A stretch of 64,000 nt of DNA. It comes from Chordicoccus furentiruminis. Its GTDB lineage: Bacteria > Bacillota > Clostridia > Lachnospirales > Lachnospiraceae. The notes under the pieces are model-generated. The model was not told the DNA's origin, made no database searches, and worked only from the letters and a program-made list of their open reading frames with translations. Position 1 is the first letter of the stretch. Every line of letters begins with the position of its first letter. Below, in pieces: positions 53,557-61,808 of this stretch. A program made the translations under genes and the position numbers. The stretch lies in the NCBI RefSeq assembly GCF_019355395.1, contig NZ_CP048829.1, positions 1,639,501 through 1,703,500 on the forward strand, in the 5' to 3' direction.

Positions 53557-54495
53557 ATGGACGCGATCATCGTGTCGGATGCATGCCGGCGGATCGAAGA
53601 GGAAATTCAGAGGCTGCGGATGGTGCTGGCCTCCCTGACCGCGGAGCGGGACGAGCTGCGCTGCCATATCTGTCCCGAACTGGAGGCTCGTTACGCGCAG
53701 GCAGTCGGGGACCTGCAGATCCGGATTCATCTTCAGGAAATTCTGATTCAGGAGTTCCGGATCAGCATCGAGCTGGCCCGCGCCGCGCTGAACCGGGAGA
53801 AAGTGATTTCCAGAGAGGAAATCGAGGATCAGGTCCGTCGGAGGTATCAGACCTTCCATGATCGGGTCGGGGAAGAGCGCCGAAAGGCGGAGCGGGCCAA
53901 AAGAGAGCAGAAGGAGCGGGAAAGCCGGCAAAGGCAGTACGAGCGGGCATGGCGGGACCGGTACGGCGGCGACGCGGGGAAGGAAGCATCCCGGGAGGAC
54001 GGACATGCCAAAGGAAAAGCGGGCCGGATGCCGGACGCAAAAGAGCTCTACCGGAAGCTTGTGAAAAGACTGCATCCGGATATGAATCCTGACGGGACGG
54101 AGCGGGAGAAGGAACTGTTCCGCCGGGCCGTGAAGGCCTATCAGGAGGGCGACATTGCCACGCTGCAGGAAGTGTATGATGAGGTTTTCGGAGATGAAAC
54201 CGCGGCGGATACGGGTTGGAAGGCACGGTCCTATGAGGAACTGACGGCGCTTCGGGACCGGCTGAAGGAACAGATCCGTCTTTTGCAGGAAGAGATCCGG
54301 GCAATCAGGGAGAGTTTCCCTTACAGCATGAAGGAGATGCTGGATGATCCGGCGGCTGTGGCGGCGAAGCGGGAGGAACTGCAGCGGCAGATCAGTCGGA
54401 ACGACGAGGCGCTGAAACGGCTGGACGGAATCTCGAAGGAGATTGTCCGGGAAATGGAGGCGCTCCGGAAAAAAAAGGGCGGAGCAGACGGATGA
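53557..54495 (+). CDS. Coiled-coil protein with a J-domain-like HPD motif
   Basis: This 312-residue, highly charged protein has coiled coil at residues about 5-130 and 225-310. Between them is a J-domain-like segment, PDAKELYRKLVKRLHPDMNP then ELFRRAVKAYQEGD, with the HPD tripeptide that stimulates Hsp70. There is no Gly/Phe or zinc domain, so it is not DnaJ itself. A run of nine G (53545-53553) forms its Shine-Dalgarno just before the ATG. The next gene encodes a HIRAN protein 43 bases on. The function is unknown; a dedicated Hsp70 partner is an inference. Confidence 0.7.
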   Translation: MDAIIVSDACRRIEEEIQRLRMVLASLTAERDELRCHICPELEARYAQAVGDLQIRIHLQEILIQEFRISIELARAALNREKVISREEIEDQVRRRYQTFHDRVGEERRKAERAKREQKERESRQRQYERAWRDRYGGDAGKEASREDGHAKGKAGRMPDAKELYRKLVKRLHPDMNPDGTEREKELFRRAVKAYQEGDIATLQEVYDEVFGDETAADTGWKARSYEELTALRDRLKEQIRLLQEEIRAIRESFPYSMKEMLDDPAAVAAKREELQRQISRNDEALKRLDGISKEIVREMEALRKKKGGADG

Positions 54496-54538
54496 GCAGC
54501 CGCGGGTCTTCGGTCGTGGCACGCGGACGGGAGCGGCG

Positions 54539-54967
54539 ATGGATCAGGATAAGAAAGAGCTGACGACGGCTGCGGCGGATGCCGCGGCGATGACGTATCT
54601 GCAGCAAAGCGGAGTGGAGCTTGCGGACCTGTTCACACGGGATATTCTGCTGATGCATACGTCGGTCGCCGGTGTGATGTTTACGGATCATTTCCGGGAG
54701 CACGCTGCTGAGACGAAGAAGGGCGATCCGGTGAGTCTTGTGCTGGAGCCGGATAATCCCGCGGATCCGATGGCGATTCTGGTCCGGGACCGGCAGGGTC
54801 GGAAACTCGGCTATATCCCGCGGGTGAAGAACGAAGCACTGTTTCATCTTATGGACGCGGGCAAGTATCTCTATGGCGCGGTGACCGGAGGCACCATCGG
54901 CACCATGACGAATCCGAAGGATACGCCGTGGGTGGAGATTGACATCGACGTGTTCATGAAGGACTGA
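54539..54967 (+). CDS. HIRAN-domain protein
   Basis: This 142-residue protein carries a HIRAN domain. TSVAGVMFTDHF opens the fold, SLVLEPDNPADPMAILVRD holds the conserved PxNPxDxxAI pattern, and GRKLGYIPRVKNEAL is the closing LGYIPR. HIRAN domains bind DNA ends or stalled forks when fused to helicases (HLTF). Free-standing bacterial copies are less understood. The ATG at 54539 has GGGAGCGG ahead. It follows the J-domain-like gene and ends at a terminator, so the two likely form an operon. Confidence 0.82.
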   Translation: MDQDKKELTTAAADAAAMTYLQQSGVELADLFTRDILLMHTSVAGVMFTDHFREHAAETKKGDPVSLVLEPDNPADPMAILVRDRQGRKLGYIPRVKNEALFHLMDAGKYLYGAVTGGTIGTMTNPKDTPWVEIDIDVFMKD

Positions 54968-54971
54968 TGGA

Positions 54972-55042
54972 AAAGAAGCCTCCTTCCGATGGTCGGGATC
55001 TGGGCGGTCAGCGGCCGTCTCCGCGGAAAGGGGCTTCTTTTT
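54972..55042 (+). terminator. Terminator after the HIRAN gene
   Basis: AGAAGCC (54974-54980) with a following TTCC pairs with GGAA and GGCTTCT (55032-55038), followed by a T-run; the loop is long. Confidence 0.65.
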
Positions 55043-55095
55043 GCTTTGTCAGATCGGGATGCACTGGAGTCCGGCGCATCCGGACGTGCGGCTCG

Positions 55096-55665
55096 TCAGA
55101 CAGCCGCGGTCTTTTTTCTGAAGAGGCGGAAGACGCCGGTCTGGCCGAGCAGCCGCATCAGCAGATAGAAAATACCGGAATCGATCGGCCACATGATCAG
55201 ATTCTTCAGCGTGCGCGCCGGAAGGATCGCCAGAAACGCCTGGCCGTAGAGCATGCTCAGCCAGAGCGTATTGAAGAAGACGTTGACGACCAGGACGACG
55301 GTAAGCTTCGCCGCAAGCACGCGCGGGAAGGTCAGCTTCCGGTGATAGTAGAAGCAGCCGTAAATGAAGGCGGCGAGCATCGCGTTGAACGTGAATCCGA
55401 AGAAGAACGGGCCGTCGGGACGGAGAAAATACTTGACGATATCGAGTACGCCGGCGAACAGCGTGCCGGTGATCGGTCCGAACAGAAAGTCAACCATCTG
55501 GTTGGGGATGGCCGAGAAACCGATCTTGACAAAGGGTCCGATGTTGATCGAAGCGACGGAATTGAGAATCAGCGCCAGTGCGGCGAGCATGGCGCAGGCC
55601 GTCAGTGAGGGAACAGCTCTCAGCTCACCGACGGAATCGCGGAACAGGCCGGTCCATTTTTTCAT
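55096..55665 (-). CDS. folT: Folate ECF transporter S-component
   Basis: This 189-residue membrane protein binds folate for an energy-coupling-factor transporter. SVASINIGPFVKIGFSAIPNQ, then FGPITGTLFAGVLDIVKYFL and FFFGFTFNAMLAAFIYG are the FolT signatures; about six helices are present. The shared EcfAA'T module is not in this window. TGGAGGTAATGA precedes the ATG. A tetrahydrofolate riboswitch in the leader supports the substrate call. Confidence 0.93.
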   Translation of the reverse strand: MKKWTGLFRDSVGELRAVPSLTACAMLAALALILNSVASINIGPFVKIGFSAIPNQMVDFLFGPITGTLFAGVLDIVKYFLRPDGPFFFGFTFNAMLAAFIYGCFYYHRKLTFPRVLAAKLTVVLVVNVFFNTLWLSMLYGQAFLAILPARTLKNLIMWPIDSGIFYLLMRLLGQTGVFRLFRKKTAAV

Positions 55666-55740
55666 GATTCATTACCTCCATAGGTTGTCTGCGTTGTCTA
55701 CAACAGGAGATAATCTTCCCGACCGTATCTTATCTTCTGA

Positions 55741-55836
55741 TGCAGCGAGTGCAATCCGCCTATCGCAAGATTTCTCTTTTCGTCTCCCGGCAACTCTCCA
55801 TCCGGAAGCACTTGACGCACGCGGATTTACTCTGCA
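55741..55836 (-). ncRNA. Tetrahydrofolate (THF) riboswitch controlling folT
   Basis: Read on the minus strand, the leader begins GCAGAGTAAATCCGCG, continues with CAAGTG, CCGGATGG, CCGGGAGACGAAA and GGCGGATTGCAC, and closes with TGCA pairing with the TGCA at the start. This order (GAGTA, CGCGT-AAGTG, GGATGG, CCGGG-ACGAA, GCGGATT-GCA) matches the THF riboswitch consensus found before folT genes. It should lower folT expression when reduced folate is plentiful, probably by hiding the GGAGG at the gene start. Confidence 0.85.
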
Positions 55837-55848
55837 AGTTCCGATCTG

Positions 55849-55877
55849 ATTGTACGAATATGCACCGGATTTAGCAA
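55849..55877 (-). promoter_or_regulatory. Promoter of the folT riboswitch transcript
   Basis: On the minus strand TTGCTA (55872-55877), 17 bases, then TACAAT (55849-55854) place the start 5-7 bases before the riboswitch. Confidence 0.7.
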
Positions 55878-55885
55878 TAGAAAAC

Positions 55886-56650
55886 TTAAGAAAAACGGTC
55901 CTTCGCGGCCTGTTTCCGGTACTGCGTCGGCGATTCTCCGTAGTAGTTCCGGTAGGCCTTGCTGAAGTAGTGCGTGTCGGAGTAGCCGGTGCGGGCGGCG
56001 ATTTCCTGAATCTGGAGCGACGGGTCGGAGAGCAGCTCCCGGGCCCGCGTCATCCGGGTCCGCAGCAGAAACTCGTAGATGCCGCAGCCGTAGCGCGCCT
56101 TGAAGAGCTTCGAGAGATATTCCTTCGAGAAGAAGTAGCGGGAAGTAAAGCCGCTGATGGAAATATTCTCGCTGTAGGATTCCTCGATCGTCCGATGAAT
56201 CATTTCGATGACTTCGTCGGCGCGGACGGACGCCGGCCGCTCTGAAGTGCCCGTTTCGTCAAAGCGGGCGTCCGGATGAAGCTCGAGAAGGGCCTTCCGG
56301 ACGGCCTGATTCAGCTCGTCGGCTTTGAGCGGCTTCAGCAGATAGTCGGTCGCGCCGAGCCGGAGCGCCTGCTGGGCGTAGGAAAATTCATCGTAGCCGC
56401 TGATCATGATGACGCGCGCGTCGAGTGCCGGGGACTGACGGATCCGGCCGAGAAAGGTAAGTCCGTCCATCCGCGGCATGCGGATATCCGCGAGAATGAC
56501 GTCCGGATGCAGCTCGCGTGCCAGCTTCAGCGCATCGGCTCCGTTGTCGGATTCCTCGATCCGGCCGATGGACAGTGCGGTCGTATCGAGCAGTTTCCGC
56601 ACGGCGATCCGGACCGGCGCCTCATCATCTGTAATCAGTAAAGTGAACAT
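55886..56650 (-). CDS. Response regulator, AraC type (YesN-like)
   Basis: This 254-residue regulator has a receiver domain, with acidic TDDEAP at the start, phospho-acceptor Asp55 in LADIRMPRMDG and Lys in LLKPLKADEL. The C-terminal AraC-type double helix-turn-helix reads FSKEYLSKLFKARYGCGIYEFL and EIAARTGYSDTHYFSKAYRNYYGESPTQYR. Its start overlaps the end of the kinase gene by 16 bases, so the two are translated together. It likely activates the divergent sugar ABC operon at 58573. Confidence 0.93.
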   Translation of the reverse strand: MFTLLITDDEAPVRIAVRKLLDTTALSIGRIEESDNGADALKLARELHPDVILADIRMPRMDGLTFLGRIRQSPALDARVIMISGYDEFSYAQQALRLGATDYLLKPLKADELNQAVRKALLELHPDARFDETGTSERPASVRADEVIEMIHRTIEESYSENISISGFTSRYFFSKEYLSKLFKARYGCGIYEFLLRTRMTRARELLSDPSLQIQEIAARTGYSDTHYFSKAYRNYYGESPTQYRKQAAKDRFS

Positions 56651-58422
56651 TCTGATCCTTTCTCTGCATGCATCGGGATCCGGAGTGTGACCTTCGTGCC
56701 GTGGTCCGCGCCGGTCCGGCTTGCGATCAGCACATCCGCGTCGCGGTAGAGGATCTTCAGCCGGTTGAAGAGGTTCGGAAGGCCGACACCGGTGTCGGGA
56801 TCGGTCAGCCGGCGTTCATCGAAGAGCGTGCGGAGCTTGTGAAGCTCCGCTTCCGGGATCCCGCATCCGTCGTCTGTCACCGAGAGCAGCAGATTCGTCC
56901 CGTCCGTCTCCGCGTTCAGCTGGATCCGGATCGAGGTCACATCGTCGGACAGCCCGTGCCGGATGGAGTTTTCCACCAGATTCTGGAGACTGACTTTCGG
57001 GATCGGAAGATCGAGAAGGTCCTGAGAGACGTTCTCGTCCAGTGTCAGCCGATCGCCCTTCCGCAGCTTCTGCAGACGGTAGTAGTTGTCGACATAGCGA
57101 AGCTCCTCTCTCAGCGTGACGGTGTCGCTGGCCCGGATCGTGTAGCGAAGGCAGTCCGCCAGTGTGGTCAGCATCGAATAAACCGTGGTGCCGTCGGTGT
57201 CCGTAAGCGCCTCGGATCCGATTGCCTGCAGCGTGTTGTACAGAAAGTGCGGGTTGATCTGCGCTTCCAGCGCTTTCAGCTGAGCGTTCTGTTCGTTGAT
57301 CCGGGCGGCGTAATTCTGCTCAATCAGCCGGTTCAGGCTGTCGGACATCTTGTTGAAGCTTTCGGCAAGCATGCTCACCTCCCGGCAGCCGGTGAGATGT
57401 ACGTGAGTGAAGTCCCCGCCTCCGAAGTCACCCTGCTTTTTCGCGAGCAGCGTCAGAGGTTTCGTGAAGAAGCGGATCACCACATAGGCCGAGGCCATCA
57501 GGATGACGAAGAGAAGAAAGCCGTCGGCGGCCGTGGTCCGGGCCGTGCCGCGGAACGCCTCCATCAGCCGGTCGTAGGAGGAGAAGGAGCAGAGCGTCAG
57601 CCCGTACCGCGTGGAATAAGCGGAGGTCATCAGATACGGTGTGTCCTTCAGGTTTATCAGCCGGCCCGATTCGTCCTCTTCAGCCGGAGCTTTCTTCGCG
57701 AGAAATGCGGACGCCGCTTCTGCCGGAAGATCACTGTAGATCAGATGACCGTTTTCGTCCGTCAGCAGAACGAAACGGCCGCTGCCGCGGCCGGAGGTCT
57801 GGCCGACCGAGCAGGCGGGATCCAGCACCAGTTCCACCAGCGCCGTCACCTTCTGATCGCTGATCCGGATCAGCGTGTGACAGTAATGCAGCAGCCGGCG
57901 CCCGTTTTGTTCCGCTGCAAAGAGCGCGCAGTTCAGCGGGGACGCCGCGCAGGCACGGTACGCTTCGGAATCGGTGATGTCCGACGGGTCCACGGACCGG
58001 GTCAGGGTATGATCCGTATCATTTCCGCGATACACAGTCAGCCCGGGACTGAGAAACGTGATGCGAAGCGAGATCAGGTCGTTCCGCGAGAAATAACTGC
58101 TTTGCACGAAGGCCCTCGCCGCATCGAGGAGCGCGTCCTCATCCACAGCCTGATACGTATTCAGTGCCTGACTCAGAATGGCATTATAGCACGGCTGAAC
58201 GGCGAACTGGGCCAGCGTGTCAAGATAGCGGTCCAGATTGATGATACGGAGGCTGGACAGCTGGCGAGAGCAGCCGATCTCGTTCCGTATCGTGGAGCTC
58301 CGGCTGTGCCGGTAGTACCGGATCGTGAAAAACAGCGTCAGCGTCATCAGCGACGCGAAGGAGAGAAGTGTCAATATCGCCCATAAAGGCGTTCGCGACA
58401 GACGTTTTCTGATCGTCCGCAA
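56635..58422 (-). CDS. Sensor histidine kinase (YesM-like)
   Basis: This 595-residue membrane kinase has helix one at residues about 11-32, an extracellular sensor of about 260 residues, helix two near 300-322, and HAMP after RFFTKPLTLLAKKQ. The His-kinase box is LEAQINPHFLYNTLQAIG (about 380-397), with HATPase boxes LQNLVENSIRHGL, DDGCGIPEAEL and GVGLPNLFNRL. The TTG at 58422 follows AAGGAGG by 8 bases and precedes the first membrane helix properly; codons above it look non-coding. It probably senses an extracellular sugar and phosphorylates the YesN-like partner. Confidence 0.9.
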   Translation of the reverse strand: MRTIRKRLSRTPLWAILTLLSFASLMTLTLFFTIRYYRHSRSSTIRNEIGCSRQLSSLRIINLDRYLDTLAQFAVQPCYNAILSQALNTYQAVDEDALLDAARAFVQSSYFSRNDLISLRITFLSPGLTVYRGNDTDHTLTRSVDPSDITDSEAYRACAASPLNCALFAAEQNGRRLLHYCHTLIRISDQKVTALVELVLDPACSVGQTSGRGSGRFVLLTDENGHLIYSDLPAEAASAFLAKKAPAEEDESGRLINLKDTPYLMTSAYSTRYGLTLCSFSSYDRLMEAFRGTARTTAADGFLLFVILMASAYVVIRFFTKPLTLLAKKQGDFGGGDFTHVHLTGCREVSMLAESFNKMSDSLNRLIEQNYAARINEQNAQLKALEAQINPHFLYNTLQAIGSEALTDTDGTTVYSMLTTLADCLRYTIRASDTVTLREELRYVDNYYRLQKLRKGDRLTLDENVSQDLLDLPIPKVSLQNLVENSIRHGLSDDVTSIRIQLNAETDGTNLLLSVTDDGCGIPEAELHKLRTLFDERRLTDPDTGVGLPNLFNRLKILYRDADVLIASRTGADHGTKVTLRIPMHAEKGSECSLY

Positions 58423-58572
58423 CAGGAAAACCTCCTTTTGAAAACCGGCGGTGGTGTAAAACTGTACAGCATTATACACTTTTCTGACCACAAAATAACA
58501 TGTATTACACAAAACGGGAACGCTACAATGACAGATGTCAGAGAAATGCAGCTGACATCGGCTTGGGAGGTC

Positions 58573-59454
58573 ATGATGAAAAAACAAACGAAGGAGCGGG
58601 TGGAAAATGTCTGCTTTACGCTGCCGGCTCTCATATGCATTTTCGTGATGTTCTATATTCCGTTCGTGATGGGCGCGGGATATTCCTTCACGCAGTGGAA
58701 CGGGATCTCACAGCAGCCGAAATTCATCGGTCTTGACAATTACAAGGCGATCTTCGGCGGCGGAAGCGGATTCTTCTCCACGATCGGTTTCACAATCGGC
58801 TATACGGCGCTCTTCATTCTGTTTTCAAATGTGATTGCGCTGATTCTGGCGGTGGCGCTGACGAAGAAGTTCCATCTGGCGAACGTCTTCCGGGGGGTTT
58901 TCTTTATCCCCTACATTATGAGTATGACGATCGTCGGCTTCATCTGGAAGTTCATCTTCACGAAGGGCTTCGAGACGATGTTTGAGCACTGCCCGCTGCC
59001 GTTCTTCAACTGGAGCTGGCTGGGCGACCCCAGGGTTGCGTTCTGGGCGGTCACGCTGGTCGGCATCTGGCAGTCTCTGGGCTTCTACATCGTCCTCTAC
59101 ATCGCCGGTCTCGAGGCAGTGCCTCAGGATGTGGAAGAAGCGGCCAGAGTGGACGGCGCGACGAGCACGCAGCGGTTCTTCCGCGTGACGCTTCCTCTGC
59201 TGGGACCTTCGATCACCACATGCATTTTCATGTCGCTGACCAACGGACTCAAGGTTTTCGATATTATTCTGGCGTTGACGAAAGGCGGACCCGGCCAGGC
59301 AACTTACAGCGCGACGATGAGCATCTACATGGACGCGTTCACGAACAACCAGTACGGACTCGGTTCGGCGGAAGCGATCGTCTACTTCCTGGTGGTGCTC
59401 GTGATCACGAAGCTGACCCTTAAGGGACTGAACCGGACGGAGGTGAGTCTGTGA
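58573..59454 (+). CDS. Sugar ABC transporter permease (LplB/MalF type)
   Basis: This 293-residue permease of the CUT1 type has six helices. TLPALICIFVMFYIPFVMGAGYSFTQWNG is the typical N-terminus, and the EAA loop reads EEAARVDGATSTQRFFRVTLPLLGPS. GGGAGGTC lies before two adjacent ATGs (58573 and 58576). The gene diverges from the YesM-like kinase over about 150 bases, where the controlling promoter must lie. It is translationally linked to the next permease. Confidence 0.9.
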   Translation: MMKKQTKERVENVCFTLPALICIFVMFYIPFVMGAGYSFTQWNGISQQPKFIGLDNYKAIFGGGSGFFSTIGFTIGYTALFILFSNVIALILAVALTKKFHLANVFRGVFFIPYIMSMTIVGFIWKFIFTKGFETMFEHCPLPFFNWSWLGDPRVAFWAVTLVGIWQSLGFYIVLYIAGLEAVPQDVEEAARVDGATSTQRFFRVTLPLLGPSITTCIFMSLTNGLKVFDIILALTKGGPGQATYSATMSIYMDAFTNNQYGLGSAEAIVYFLVVLVITKLTLKGLNRTEVSL

Positions 59455-60308
59455 TGCATACGGCGGCTGTGGGAATGAAGAAAAAGCGGGCCGTGGGGAA
59501 GATTCTCTGGTACGTGCTGCTGACGCTGTTTGCGGCCGTCTACATCTATCCGGTCTTCATCATGGTACTCAACTCCTTCAAGAGCTTCGGTGAGGTCGTT
59601 TCGGATCCGATCGCGTGGCCGAAGGTGTTTACGCTTCAGAACTACAAGGATGTGGCCGAGAAAATTCATTATATCCGGCTCTTTTTCAACAACGTGATGA
59701 TCACCGTGATCGGCGTGGCCGGCATCGTCGTGATCTCCTCGATGACAGCCTATATTCTGGACCGCCGGCGTACGCGCTACACGAAGCTGGTGTACGCGCT
59801 CGCGATCACGCCGATGCTGGTGCCGTTCCAGACCATCATGATTCCGCTGCTGAAGACGATGACGACCCTGCATCTCGCGAAGAGCCGCGCCGGCCTCGGT
59901 ATCCAGTACTGGGGACTGGGTATCCCGATGGCGGTCTTCATCTACTACAATTTCATGCAGTCGATTCCGAAGGAGCTGGATGAATCCGCCCGTATGGACG
60001 GCGCCTCCACCTTCCGGACGTTCGTCTCCGTGATCTTTCCGCTGCTGAAGCCGGTGACGACAACCGTCGTCGTGCTCGACGTGATGTGGATCTGGAACGA
60101 TTTCCTGGAACCGCTGCTGATGGTCAATTCCAGCGACAAGACGAAGACGCTGGTGCTGGCCTCCTATACCTTCATCGGGCAGATGAATACGCAGTGGCAC
60201 TACGCGATGACGGCGATGGTGCTGACGGTGCTTCCGTCCGTCATCATCTTCATCCTGCTTCAGAAGAATATCATCAACGGGGTGGTTGCCGGAGCGGTCA
60301 AGGGCTGA
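59454..60308 (+). CDS. Sugar ABC transporter permease (AraQ/MalG type)
   Basis: This 284-residue CUT1 permease shows IYPVFIMVLNSFKSFGEVVSDP near the N-terminus and the EAA loop ELDESARMDGASTFRTFVSVIFPLLKPV. Its ATG shares a base with the previous stop (TGATG), and GGAGGTG lies 8 bases upstream. It pairs with the permease before it. No ATPase is encoded here, as is usual for CUT1 systems that share MsmX. Confidence 0.9.
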   Translation: MHTAAVGMKKKRAVGKILWYVLLTLFAAVYIYPVFIMVLNSFKSFGEVVSDPIAWPKVFTLQNYKDVAEKIHYIRLFFNNVMITVIGVAGIVVISSMTAYILDRRRTRYTKLVYALAITPMLVPFQTIMIPLLKTMTTLHLAKSRAGLGIQYWGLGIPMAVFIYYNFMQSIPKELDESARMDGASTFRTFVSVIFPLLKPVTTTVVVLDVMWIWNDFLEPLLMVNSSDKTKTLVLASYTFIGQMNTQWHYAMTAMVLTVLPSVIIFILLQKNIINGVVAGAVKG

Positions 60309-60359
60309 GCTCCGGAAAACATAGAAAACCAACAGTCAATGCGAAGGAGGAACAATGCA

Positions 60360-61142
60360 ATGAAGAAACGCATGGTATCAGCAATACTTTGCGGCGTGAT
60401 GACGGCAGGGCTTCTGGCGGCGTCGGTTCCGGTGGGCGCGGCTTCATCGGCTGCGTCAGCGGAGAGCGCGGAGACGCCGGCGGTCGACTATTCGAAGGAT
60501 TCCGGCACGATCAATATGTTCATCTCGTCCCCTGAATACGCGGACGCGATTCAGCAGCTGATCTCGGAGTACGCGAAGGTGGCGCCGAATGTCACGATCA
60601 ACTATGAGACGACCCAGAACGATTATCCGACGATGCTGAAGGCAAAGATCAATTCCGGCGATATCCCGGATATTTTCTCTTCCACATCCGGCAAGGAAAT
60701 CGACACCTACATGGACTACTCCTATGATCTTTCGGATCAGCCGCTGATGGAGACGATCGATCCGGCGGTGGCGGACACGATGAAGTCGCTGAAGACCGGC
60801 AAGGGATGCTACGGCATCGCGATCAAGGGCAACTTCTTCGGAATTCTCTACAACAAGGACATCTTCGATCAGTGCGGCATCAAGGAGTTCCCGACGACGA
60901 CTTCCGCGATGAAGGATGCCTGCGAAAAGATTTCCGCCAAGGGAATCCAGCCATTCACCACCGGCTTCTCTGAATGGTGGGTGTTCAAGCACTGCTGGCA
61001 GCCGTTCCTTGACGCGGCGGCGGATCAGGCCGGCATCACCGCGGCGGAGCTCGTCCGGAAATTCGAGTCCGGCGAGGCGAAGGTCAAGGATTATCCGGAG
61101 CTTTACAATAATTTCGCTTCAATCACAAATCTTATGGGATAA
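60360..61142 (+). pseudogene. Sugar ABC binding protein gene truncated by ISL3
   Basis: The first 255 or so residues are a normal family 1 extracellular binding protein: signal peptide ending VPVGA-AS, then DSGTINMFISSPEYADAIQQL, YPTMLKAKINSGDIPDIFS and GIAIKGNFFGILYNKDIF. The frame then runs into ISL3 sequence and stops at 61140, where the family continues for about 170 more residues. The product would lack most of its second lobe and could not bind sugar. No lipobox cysteine is visible. AAGGAGGAAC precedes the ATG. Confidence 0.87.
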
Positions 61143-61499
61143 GGGGTTGCGAATATAACCCTTCCTGCTGGCGTCAAACAGCCTGAGGAAGAAATAATCG
61201 TCATCCGGAAGTCCGTAGGCCTGTCGCCGTAAGACTTTGATCTTGTTGTTGATGCCCTCCATCTTGCCAGAGGAGATTTTATAAGTTGCATGGGCTATGA
61301 TGCCCTCAAAGTGGTTTCCAAGGAGTCTTCCGAACCACTGAAGATGACTGTTTCCGGATGCACTGCAGGTATCCATGATCCAGGTGATGTCATCCGCCAT
61401 ACGGGCTTCATCAGTGCGGGTGTAGGAAAGAGACAGACGCTCCTTAATCAGATCAAGCGTGAACAGAAGCTTGTTCTGACTGAGAAGTTCGTCATATCT
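61119..61499 (-). pseudogene. ISL3 family transposase, C-terminal part
   Basis: On the minus strand this piece reads RYDELLSQNKLLFTLDLIKE, HFEGIIAHATYKISSGKMEG, INNKIKVLRRQAYGLPDDDY and RNPLSHKICD-stop, the end of an ISL3 DDE transposase. It continues in frame with the N-terminal part at 63152-64000 once the IS110 element is removed. The rejoined junction reads FEKRYDELL. The stop lies at the ISL3 end inside the broken sugar-binding gene. Confidence 0.9.
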
Positions 61500-61808
61500 A
61501 TTTTCCGCCTTTCTGGCGAAAGGCACCGATGGGGTCATGAAAATCGAGGTGCTTTCGCTCTTTCTACTATTCTCAATTCCTGATATCTTTTTCTTGCAGG
61601 GTCGGCACACTACAGAGCACGTGGAGGTGAGTGGCGGGGCGGTATAGCGGCCTACCTCGCATATCTATATGTTGCCGGTCATCCTTAAGGCATCAATGAA
61701 TGGCGCATCTCGTAGCCCGTAAACTTATCTCTTCCGAAGTTGTCTCGATTTCGCCGGATGACCAGTCACCGCCGCTCCTGCAACTACAAAATATCAGGAG
61801 GTGTTTTA
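61500..61808 (+). ncRNA. Candidate IS110 bridge RNA region
   Basis: This leader lacks a gene. ATATCTTTTT (61583-61592) is identical to the restored target site across the CT core. GCCTACCTC (61650-61658) is identical to the element's right end running into the core (63145-63153). They occur in the order target loop then donor loop, as in the known IS110 bridge RNA. CCTG-GCAGG type stems surround the first. The exact RNA ends and fold are not established. Confidence 0.6.

Noticed and set aside
56668-58386. A plus-strand frame of 572 codons opposite the histidine kinase.
   Set aside because: The minus strand has complete kinase boxes; the plus frame has no domain signs.
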